The translations under genes and the position numbers were made by a program. Below the pieces are notes generated by a model. It saw only the letters and a program-made list of their open reading frames with translations, was not told where the DNA came from and searched no databases. From HGM04593 sp964512955 (GTDB lineage: Bacteria; Bacteroidota; Bacteroidia; Bacteroidales; Bacteroidaceae), in contig CAZEKX010000033.1 of assembly GCA_964512955.1 (NCBI GenBank), positions 1 through 21,549 of the forward strand: a DNA stretch of 21,549 bases. Reading direction: 5' to 3'. Positions 15,513-21,549 of this stretch are shown piece by piece. The number at the start of each line of letters is the position of its first letter. The first letter of the stretch is position 1.

Positions 15513-16679
15513 TCAGTACTTGAATGTTCCGTAGGGACTTTCTATTATCAGTTCGTTCTTTTCTGCCGCCTCAACACGTCCCACAATCTGTGCATCTACT
15601 CCAAAACTCTTGCTTATGGCGATAACCTCTTCGGCATATTCGGGGCTTAGATAAACCTCCAAACGGTGTCCCATGTTGAACACTTTATACATCTCTGCCC
15701 AGTCGGTACCACTCTGCTCTTTTATAGTCTTAAAAAGGGGTGGAATGGGGAATAGGTTGTCTTTAATCACTCGTTTGTTCTCTACAAAGTGCATGACTTT
15801 GGTTTGCGCACCGCCCGAACAGTGTACCATGCCATGAATATGCGAACGCAGTGCGTCGAGCAGTTTCTTAACAATGGGTGCGTATGTACGGGTTGGCGAC
15901 AATACTAATTTGCCTGCATCCAATGGAGACTCTTCTACAGCATCGGTTAGTTGCAGATTACCCGAATATATCAGTTCGGCAGGTACACCTCCGTCGTAAC
16001 TCTCGGGATACTTCTCTGCAAGATATTTTCCGAATACATCGTGACGCGCCGATGTTAATCCGTTGCTACCCATGCCACCATTATACTCTTTTTCGTATGT
16101 TGCCTGCCCGTAAGAGGCTAGTCCCACGATGACATCGCCTGCTGCGATGTTGGCATTGTCAATTACTTCGCTACGTTTCATGCGACAGGTTACTGTGCTG
16201 TCTACAATTATGGTGCGTACAAGGTCGCCTACATCGGCGGTTTCACCACCTGTTGCATATACTCCCACACCCATTTCGCGCAGTTCGGCAAGCAGTTCGT
16301 CTGTTCCGTTTATGATAGCCGAAATAACCTCTCCGGGAACAAGCAGTTTGTTGCGTCCTATTGTCGATGATACCAATATGTTGTCTGTGGCACCAACGCA
16401 TAGCAGGTCGTCGATATTCATAATTAATGCATCTTGTGCAATGCCTTTCCATACCGAAATGTCTCCGGTCTCTTTCCAATAGAGGTATGCCAGCGAGGAT
16501 TTTGTTCCGGCACCATCGGCATGCATGATGTTACAATATTCGGGGTCGCCACCTAAAATGTCGGGGATTATCTTACAAAATGCTTTGGGATATAGTCCTT
16601 TATCTATGTTTTTTATAGCGTTGTGTACATCTTCTTTCGATGCCGAAACACCGCGCATCATATAACGTTGGTCGCTCAT
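15513..16679 (-). CDS. purM: Phosphoribosylformylglycinamidine cyclo-ligase (AIR synthetase), Bacteroidetes-type
   Basis: PurM closes the imidazole ring of FGAM to make AIR in purine synthesis. At 388 aa it is longer than the E. coli enzyme (345). The core is recognisable: HADGAGTKSSLAYLY for the usual DGVGTK, NIDDLLCVGATD for the MCVNDL region, and YATGGETADVGD for GGETAEMPG. The C-terminal glycine loop (HITGGG in many species) reads VHCSGGAQTKV, and FNMGHRLEV replaces FNCGIGM. These are differences of a diverged lineage, not damage. The frame is open for 30 more codons (to 16769), but that part crosses the hairpin and promoter. MSDQRYMMRGVSASKEDV is therefore taken as the start. Confidence 0.93.
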   Translation of the reverse strand: MSDQRYMMRGVSASKEDVHNAIKNIDKGLYPKAFCKIIPDILGGDPEYCNIMHADGAGTKSSLAYLYWKETGDISVWKGIAQDALIMNIDDLLCVGATDNILVSSTIGRNKLLVPGEVISAIINGTDELLAELREMGVGVYATGGETADVGDLVRTIIVDSTVTCRMKRSEVIDNANIAAGDVIVGLASYGQATYEKEYNGGMGSNGLTSARHDVFGKYLAEKYPESYDGGVPAELIYSGNLQLTDAVEESPLDAGKLVLSPTRTYAPIVKKLLDALRSHIHGMVHCSGGAQTKVMHFVENKRVIKDNLFPIPPLFKTIKEQSGTDWAEMYKVFNMGHRLEVYLSPEYAEEVIAISKSFGVDAQIVGRVEAAEKNELIIESPYGTFKY

Positions 16680-16727
16680 CTTTAATATCTTTATGTGTTG
16701 ATACCTTAATAAATTATATATTCTGTG

Positions 16728-16759
16728 CGAAGATAATGCAAACCGAGCGAAAAGGCAAG
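16728..16759 (-). promoter_or_regulatory. Putative promoter of purM
   Basis: On the minus strand CTTG (16759-16756), a 20-base spacer and TATCTTCG (16735-16728) fit TTTG / TAnnTTTG with one mismatch each. The right arm of the hairpin at 16740-16784 lies inside the spacer. The 16 bases from the -7 box onward (16735-16720) are identical to those at the peptidase promoter. Confidence 0.6.
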
Positions 16760-16784
16760 AAAACTGCAATTTTTCGCTCGGTTT
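16740..16784 (-). terminator. Inverted repeat after the glutaredoxin-like gene, overlapping the purM promoter
   Basis: The arms AAACCGAGCGAAAA (16740-16753) and TTTTCGCTCGGTTT (16771-16784) are perfect 14-bp complements with a 17-base spacer. It lies 29 bases past the glutaredoxin-like stop and can terminate that transcript, although the trailing T-run is only three bases and belongs to the stem. Because it also covers the -33 and spacer of the purM promoter, an operator role is possible. Confidence 0.5.
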
Positions 16785-16813
16785 TAATGTGTGTCAGGCT
16801 TGGTGTTTGCTTG

Positions 16814-17074
16814 TTATTCTAATACTCTGTTAAGAATATCTTTTACTTCGTCCTTGGTTATACCGCCTTCGTGTACTTTTACTTTGTCAATGTAGAACGT
16901 GGGTACGTAATAGTAATCGAATGTATCGGCATAATCGGCTTCCTGTGTCTCTTCTATGCATTCCGGTTCAATAAAACGGTATGTCTCGTTTTCCTCTTTC
17001 AATTCGTCGATATATCGGAATGCTCTCTTGCAGAACGGGCATCGCTCTTGGTAAAAAATCTTTAGTTTTTTCAT
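16814..17074 (-). CDS. Glutaredoxin-like thioredoxin-fold protein
   Basis: This 86-aa single-domain protein has a redox-active CPFC at residues 12-15 (YQERCPFCKRA), the cis-proline segment VPTFYID and a final GGITKDEV helix cap, as in glutaredoxins and NrdH-like proteins. It probably reduces disulfides in the cytoplasm; there is no signal peptide. Its reductant is unknown, and glutathione use is not implied by the fold. The long acidic segment EPECIEETQEADYADTFD between the second helix and cis-Pro is unlike classical Grx. It starts 4 bases after the metallophosphoesterase stop, so the two are surely co-transcribed. Confidence 0.85.
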   Translation of the reverse strand: MKKLKIFYQERCPFCKRAFRYIDELKEENETYRFIEPECIEETQEADYADTFDYYYVPTFYIDKVKVHEGGITKDEVKDILNRVLE

Positions 17075-17078
17075 TTGT

Positions 17079-18173
17079 TTATTGTTTTGTTGAACGTATT
17101 TTGAATATTGCCATATCGCTGTTTGTACCTATGCGGAATGGTGGTCCCCATAGTGAAATACCACTGGAAACATAAACATGTGAGTGGCTCCATTTACGGT
17201 AACCATGACTCTGTTCAAAGAGAATGTCTGTTGCAATGTTGCCTGGCCAAATCTGTCCGTTGTGGGTATGTCCGCTAATTTGCAGGTCTATTCTTGCTTT
17301 ATCTTTCTTTGCTATATCATGTGGCTGGTGGTCTAAAATTATAATGGGCTTGTTATTGTCTGTTTTAGAGACCAAACTGTCGAGTGGTAGGCGTCGGTTG
17401 TTGAAAATGTCGTCCCGGCATATAAGTTGTATTCCGTTGGGTAGTTCTACAATACTATCTGTTAACATATTTATTCCACAGTCGGTTATAAATTGTTTGC
17501 TTTTCTCTATTCCACTTATATATTCGTGATTTCCGGGACACATATATATGCCCATTGGTGCTTTTAACTCTGTTAGTTCTTCATCCATTCTTTCGTTCTG
17601 CAGTGGAATCAGACTGTTGTCTATAAGGTCTCCTGCAATAAGTATTAAATCGGGGTTTTCGTTGTTTATCATCTCTACAAACTCTTTCAGACGCTTTTTG
17701 CCTGTTCCGTATCCCAAATGCATGTCGCTTACGGCTGCAATGGTTATACTGTCTCCTTCTATTGGTTTGTCTATGGTTATATCTATTCTGTTAATCTTAG
17801 GATGAAGATAGTTTATATATCCATAAAGCAATAGCAGTATTGTTGCCAAGAGTGAATACAGGAATGTGTGCTTCATGCCGGGTGCAAAAAAGTATTTTAT
17901 GCAATCCAATGTAAAAAGAAACAGCGACATGTAAAGTACAAAAACCAACCATGTGCTACCAATCTTGAACATTGTCTTTGGCAAAAATTCGGGCATGTTC
18001 GAGTGTCTTAGTGCCAAAACAATAAATAGTGATATTGCCGATAACCAAAATAGAATACCGAATATTATCTTAAGACATAGCGGTGCACTCGTTATTGTTT
18101 GTAATGCACGAATGAATATGTAACTGTTTCCGACAAAAAAACAGACCAAAATAAATGTTAATAGTAGGCTCAT
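17079..18173 (-). CDS. Membrane-anchored metallophosphoesterase (YkuE/YaeI-like)
   Basis: This 364-aa protein has four predicted membrane helices (about 1-21, 33-55, 71-95, 103-122) and then a calcineurin-like phosphoesterase domain. The two-metal motifs are all visible: Asp150 and His152 (SDMHLG), Asp182 (AGDLID), GNHEY, LDHQPHD and GHTHNGQ. Family members cleave phosphoesters or pyrophosphates of lipid-linked or small substrates. Chlamydial LpxG, a UDP-2,3-diacylglucosamine hydrolase, belongs to this broad fold. An LpxH-like role cannot be excluded but is not shown by the sequence. The glutaredoxin-like gene follows after 4 bases. The start is at the first ATG with a hydrophobic N-terminus. 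Confidence 0.88.
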   Translation of the reverse strand: MSLLLTFILVCFFVGNSYIFIRALQTITSAPLCLKIIFGILFWLSAISLFIVLALRHSNMPEFLPKTMFKIGSTWLVFVLYMSLFLFTLDCIKYFFAPGMKHTFLYSLLATILLLLYGYINYLHPKINRIDITIDKPIEGDSITIAAVSDMHLGYGTGKKRLKEFVEMINNENPDLILIAGDLIDNSLIPLQNERMDEELTELKAPMGIYMCPGNHEYISGIEKSKQFITDCGINMLTDSIVELPNGIQLICRDDIFNNRRLPLDSLVSKTDNNKPIIILDHQPHDIAKKDKARIDLQISGHTHNGQIWPGNIATDILFEQSHGYRKWSHSHVYVSSGISLWGPPFRIGTNSDMAIFKIRSTKQ

Positions 18174-18198
18174 GTTGTATCTGTGGTATGATATATGA

Positions 18199-18251
18199 AA
18201 TATTTAACGACAATATAAGATTTTTGTTGCCTTATATTGTCGTTAAATATT
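18199..18251. repeat. 21-bp perfect inverted repeat between the peptidase and metallophosphoesterase genes
   Basis: The arms 18199-18219 and 18231-18251 are exact reverse complements over 21 bases, with core TTAACGACAATATAAG and an 11-base loop. The stem is AT-rich and is not followed by a T-run on either strand. It lies 14 bases past the peptidase stop codon. It could be a terminator or RNA-protecting hairpin for the peptidase mRNA, or a protein-binding site ahead of the metallophosphoesterase gene (25 bases before its ATG). Confidence 0.8.
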
Positions 18252-18265
18252 GTTTATAAAATTCT

Positions 18266-20467
18266 TTATTTAAGATTCTCTATAAAGAATTTTGTCATAC
18301 GCTCGAACAGGTGATAGCGGGTGTTGCTACCAAAGAATATACTATGATTACTGTCGGGGTATAGTGCCACCTCATGCTGTTTGCCGGCCTGATTAAGAAC
18401 ATGTATATATCGTAACATGTTACGGAAGTGTACATTGTCATCGGCTGTACCATGAATAAGTAACAATTTACCGTTTAACTTTTTGGCATTAACTATTGCA
18501 GAACCTGCATCGTACCCCTCTTTGTTCTCTTTTGGTGTTCGCATATAACGCTCTGTATATACGGTGTCGTAAAAACGCCAGTCGGTGGGTGCGGCAATGG
18601 CTACACCGGCTTTGAATACTGCATCGTCCTGACTCATGGACATTATTGTGTTGTATCCGCCAAAACTCCATCCCCACATTCCTATATTCTCTTTATCGAT
18701 ATATGGCAATGTCCCTAAATATTTGGCTGCTTCAACTTGGTCCTTTGGTTCGTATATTCCCAATTGCATATATGTACACTTTCCAAAATCGGTTCCGCGT
18801 CCACCTGTTCCACGTCCATCGACACATACCATAATGAAACCTTGCTCTGTCATATATGCTTCGTACATAGCACCGGGGTACATACCTGTGTACCACGTGT
18901 CTTTTACGCTTTGTGAGTATGGGCCACTGTATTGATGCATTATAACAGGATACTTTTTGTTTGCATCGAAATCGTGTGGCTTAATCATCCAACCGTTTAT
19001 TTGAATGCCATCGCTTGTTGTAAAGGAGAAAAACTCCTTCTGAGGCATGTCTACGCTTTTTAACTTTTCACTTAAACGGCTATTGTCTATAAGGGTTTTT
19101 ATAATTTTCCCGTTGTTATCGTTTGTGGTAACAATGGGTGGGGTGGTAAGGTTGTCGAATGTGTTTATGAAATATTTCATTCCGCTTGAGAATACGGTAC
19201 TGTTTGTGCCGTCGCCACTTGTGAGACGTACTTTTTTACCTTTTGCATTTATTTTGTATACGTTGTCGCGTAGGGGGGTTCCTTCGTTGCTCTGGTAGTA
19301 GAATTCGTTCTTTTTTTCGTTCCATCCAAAGAAATTGGTTACTTCGTATTCGCCTTGTGTTATAGGGCGCACAAGGTCTCCACCAAGTGTATAAAGGTAT
19401 AAATGATTGTATCCGCTACGTTCGCTATGTAGCACAAAATGCTTGTCGTAGAATTTTATCTTTGTATATGTTGCCTCGTTAAGATATTTCTTGCTCTCCT
19501 CACGTAGAATACGTTTACACAATCCCGACAATGGGTTTGCAGCAAAAATATCCATTACACTTTGATGGCGGTTAAGGGTTACTATGGCAAGCATATCGGG
19601 GTCTTTGGTGAACTGTATGCGTGGAATGTAATCCTCGTTGCCAATCTCCAATTTCATTTGGCGGTTTACTCTGCTTTTTACATCGAATGTGTGAACAGAA
19701 ACCTTTGAGTTGTCGGCTCCTGCAACGGGGTATTTATAACTGTAGGGTGCAACATAGGGATCATATTCTACTTTACTCTGTGTAGGAATGTACATAGGCA
19801 TATCGTAGTTCATGACGTTGCTCTCATCGTAACGTATGTATGCAAGCATCTTGCTGTCGGCACTCCAGTCGTATGAGCAATTGGTGCTAAACTCCTCTTC
19901 GTATACCCAGTCGGGTATACCGTTAAGAACCTTTCCGAACTCACCATCTTTTGTTACCTGAGACTCACTGTTGTCGAACAGCAGTTTTACAATGAAAATG
20001 TTATTGTTGCGTACAAAAGCAATCATTGTCCCGTCGGGTGAAAACTTGGGGACCTGTTGTGCTCCATTCTGTGAGAGTGGAGCAACTTTGTTGTTCTTGC
20101 GCGAGAAAATATAGTGTTCTGCTGTAAATGAACGACGATAAATGGGAGTGGTTTTTGTTTGAATGAGCAGGCGACTTTCGTCGGGTGAGAATTGGTAGCC
20201 ATCTATGCGCTTATGGTTGAAACCACGTGCTGTTGCTGCATCGAAAATTGTATCTACCACCTCGCCACTCTTGAATGAATATTGCAACACCATGCTACGG
20301 TCGCTACTTAAACGGGCAAAATGCTCGCCATCGGCCATTGGTTTAATGGCTGAATATGTTTCGGGCCAATAGGCGTAATTTATTACGTCTTGTAACTTTA
20401 GATTGTTGCCGGCAAATAGTGGCATTGTCATTATTGCAATTAATGCAATTGTAAGAATTCTTTTCAT
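18266..20467 (-). CDS. Dipeptidyl peptidase IV-like serine peptidase (family S9)
   Basis: This 733-aa exported prolyl-type exopeptidase releases N-terminal dipeptides, usually with Pro or Ala second. A signal peptide covers about 1-20 (ends PLFAG). The beta-propeller (about 40-470) contains DWVYEEEFST, the DPP IV double-Glu motif that holds the substrate N-terminus. The alpha/beta-hydrolase domain has the triad Ser601 (GWSFGGYN), Asp676 (HGTADDNVH) and His708 (DSNHSI). Asp-His spacing (32) equals human DPP IV and Ser-Asp spacing (75) is close to its 78. DPP IV enzymes of oral and gut Bacteroidales are periplasmic or surface enzymes used in peptide feeding. The gene is monocistronic or leads the metallophosphoesterase pair, with its own promoter at 20499-20530. 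Confidence 0.94.
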   Translation of the reverse strand: MKRILTIALIAIMTMPLFAGNNLKLQDVINYAYWPETYSAIKPMADGEHFARLSSDRSMVLQYSFKSGEVVDTIFDAATARGFNHKRIDGYQFSPDESRLLIQTKTTPIYRRSFTAEHYIFSRKNNKVAPLSQNGAQQVPKFSPDGTMIAFVRNNNIFIVKLLFDNSESQVTKDGEFGKVLNGIPDWVYEEEFSTNCSYDWSADSKMLAYIRYDESNVMNYDMPMYIPTQSKVEYDPYVAPYSYKYPVAGADNSKVSVHTFDVKSRVNRQMKLEIGNEDYIPRIQFTKDPDMLAIVTLNRHQSVMDIFAANPLSGLCKRILREESKKYLNEATYTKIKFYDKHFVLHSERSGYNHLYLYTLGGDLVRPITQGEYEVTNFFGWNEKKNEFYYQSNEGTPLRDNVYKINAKGKKVRLTSGDGTNSTVFSSGMKYFINTFDNLTTPPIVTTNDNNGKIIKTLIDNSRLSEKLKSVDMPQKEFFSFTTSDGIQINGWMIKPHDFDANKKYPVIMHQYSGPYSQSVKDTWYTGMYPGAMYEAYMTEQGFIMVCVDGRGTGGRGTDFGKCTYMQLGIYEPKDQVEAAKYLGTLPYIDKENIGMWGWSFGGYNTIMSMSQDDAVFKAGVAIAAPTDWRFYDTVYTERYMRTPKENKEGYDAGSAIVNAKKLNGKLLLIHGTADDNVHFRNMLRYIHVLNQAGKQHEVALYPDSNHSIFFGSNTRYHLFERMTKFFIENLK

Positions 20468-20498
20468 TATGGTTGTTGATTTTGTTTCTTATTCTGTG

Positions 20499-20530
20499 CG
20501 AAGATACATAGAAATATCGAAAAACTAAAA
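20499..20530 (-). promoter_or_regulatory. Putative promoter of the DPP IV-like gene
   Basis: On the minus strand TTTT (20530-20527), a 20-base spacer and TATCTTCG (20506-20499) fit the Bacteroidetes consensus with one mismatch in each box. The sequence TATCTTCGCACAGAAT is identical to that at the purM promoter. The leader before the ATG at 20467 would be about 25 bases. Confidence 0.6.
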
Positions 20531-20592
20531 TATTAAGAATCTTAAACAACTTGTAAACTAAACGACTAATAAATTGGAGTGTTTTGTGGGAA

Positions 20593-20624
20593 TTAGGAGA
20601 TTCGAGAAACTTTTACTACATTCG
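20593..20624 (+). promoter_or_regulatory. Putative promoter of the radical SAM gene
   Basis: TTAG (20593-20596), a 20-base spacer and TACATTCG (20617-20624) match TTTG / TAnnTTTG with one mismatch each. The start codon is at 20648, so the leader is short. It is divergent from the peptidase promoter, with 62 bases between the two -33 boxes. Confidence 0.5.
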
Positions 20625-20647
20625 CAATTGGAATACATATTTTGTAT

Positions 20648-21549
20648 ATGACAGAACAACGTTTTTATTATAACGATTTCAGCACTTTCTTACGTAACCG
20701 TTTTGGGTGTAAGGTACAAAAAATTACACTCGATGGTGGTTTTACATGTCCAAACAGAGATGGCACTGTTGGACGTGGAGGCTGTACTTTCTGTAACAAT
20801 CAAACGTTTAATCCGGCATATTGTCATAGAGATAAAACTATTGGCGAACAGATGCGTGAGGGAATTGGCTTCTTTTCGCATAAATATCCCGATATGCGTT
20901 ACCTTGCTTATTTCCAGGCATATACAAATACATACGACTCCTTGGATGCTCTAAAACGTCGTTACGAGGAGGCTCTTTCGGTTGATGGTTGTTTGGGAAT
21001 TGTTATTGGTACACGGCCCGATTGTATGCCCGATGACTTGCTCGACTATCTGCAGCGTTTATCGGAACAAACATTCGTTCTTGTGGAATATGGCATAGAG
21101 AGTACTTGCGATGCAACATTGATACGTATAAACCGCGGACATAATTATGCTGTGGCTGCAGATGCAGTGAAACGTACGTCTGAACGTGAAATACCGGTAG
21201 GGGTACATATTATTTTGGGGCTGCCGGGTGAAACACGCCACGACATAATACATCATGCTGATGTTTTGTCGGAATTACCTATCACAACTCTTAAACTGCA
21301 CCAGTTGCAATTGATACGTGGAACACGCATGGCACAGGAATTTGAAGAGAAACCTTCTGATTTTCATCTGTTTACTCTTACCGAATATGTAGAAACTGTT
21401 GTTGATTATGTAGAGCGTTTGCGCCCCGACATTGTGCTGGAACGTTTTGCATCGCAGTCGCCAAAAGAACTGCTTATTGCACCCGACTGGGGTATAAAGA
21501 ACTATGAACTTGTGGAGATGGTAAAACGTCGTATGCGTGAACGGGATAC
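20648..21549 (+). CDS. Radical SAM protein, TIGR01212/YhcC family (3' end outside window)
   Basis: The frame is open from the ATG at 20648 to the window edge, 300 codons without a stop; family members are about 300-315 aa, so only a few residues are probably missing. The start gives MTEQRFYYNDFSTFLRNRFG, which fits the family N-terminus. The [4Fe-4S]-binding cysteines are Cys34, Cys46 and Cys49 (TCPNRDGT, GGCTFCNN). Later family motifs are YFQAYTNTYDS, IGTRPDC, EYGIES and HIILGLPGE. The family is related to Elp3-like radical SAM enzymes, and its exact reaction is not settled as far as I know. It is transcribed divergently from the peptidase gene. Confidence 0.9.
   Translation, partial: MTEQRFYYNDFSTFLRNRFGCKVQKITLDGGFTCPNRDGTVGRGGCTFCNNQTFNPAYCHRDKTIGEQMREGIGFFSHKYPDMRYLAYFQAYTNTYDSLDALKRRYEEALSVDGCLGIVIGTRPDCMPDDLLDYLQRLSEQTFVLVEYGIESTCDATLIRINRGHNYAVAADAVKRTSEREIPVGVHIILGLPGETRHDIIHHADVLSELPITTLKLHQLQLIRGTRMAQEFEEKPSDFHLFTLTEYVETVVDYVERLRPDIVLERFASQSPKELLIAPDWGIKNYELVEMVKRRMRERD

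Noticed and set aside
16680..16769. N-terminal extension of PurM by 30 codons
   Set aside because: It crosses the hairpin and promoter, and the family N-terminus fits the ATG at 16679.

Overview
The window looks like a chromosomal housekeeping segment from a member of the Bacteroidales (Bacteroides/Prevotella-like). The evidence is a fused lpxC-fabZ gene, a long divergent Bacteroidetes-type PurM, a fasciclin-domain lipoprotein, a reverse rubrerythrin beside a PerR gene, AT-rich leaders mostly without Shine-Dalgarno sequences, and promoters of the Bacteroidetes form (TTTG, about 20 bases, TAnnTTTG). Almost everything is on the minus strand; only perR, rbr and the last, truncated gene are on the plus strand. 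I see no insertion sequence, CRISPR array, tRNA, rRNA, phage gene or recognisable defence system.

Layout: clpB (87-2675, -) ends at a strong hairpin. An 18-bp perfect inverted repeat separates it from nadE (2784-4703, -), and a terminator separates nadE from a large fasciclin lipoprotein gene (4789-6846, -). A 410-bp AT-rich intergenic region carries divergent promoters for that lipoprotein and for perR (7257-7682, +), which is followed by reverse rubrerythrin (7732-8277, +). Facing them is a lipid A operon read leftwards: lpxD, lpxC-fabZ, lpxA, a pRiA4b ORF-3-like gene and miaA (13075 down to 8352). Upstream of it, also leftwards, lie purM, a small two-helix membrane protein, prfA and pyrF (16679 down to 13297). 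Next come a metallophosphoesterase/glutaredoxin-like pair (18173 down to 16814) and a DPP IV-like S9 peptidase (20467 down to 18266). A TIGR01212/YhcC-type radical SAM gene starts at 20648 on the plus strand and runs off the window.

How they work together: lpxD, lpxC-fabZ and lpxA cover the early acylation and deacetylation steps of lipid A plus the fatty-acid dehydratase. PerR, with all five peroxide-sensing metal ligands, probably controls rubrerythrin. PurM and PyrF make purine and pyrimidine precursors, with release factor 1 between them; ClpB is the stress disaggregase.

Most genes are ordinary. The best candidate for something unusual is NadE: its N-terminal glutaminase domain keeps the catalytic Glu and Lys, but the nucleophilic Cys is a Gly. 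Other points worth a look are two long perfect inverted repeats (2726-2770 and 18199-18251), five promoters sharing an exact 20-base spacer, a 16-base identity between the purM and peptidase promoters, and a structured leader before lpxD. I did not find a convincing wholly new system.
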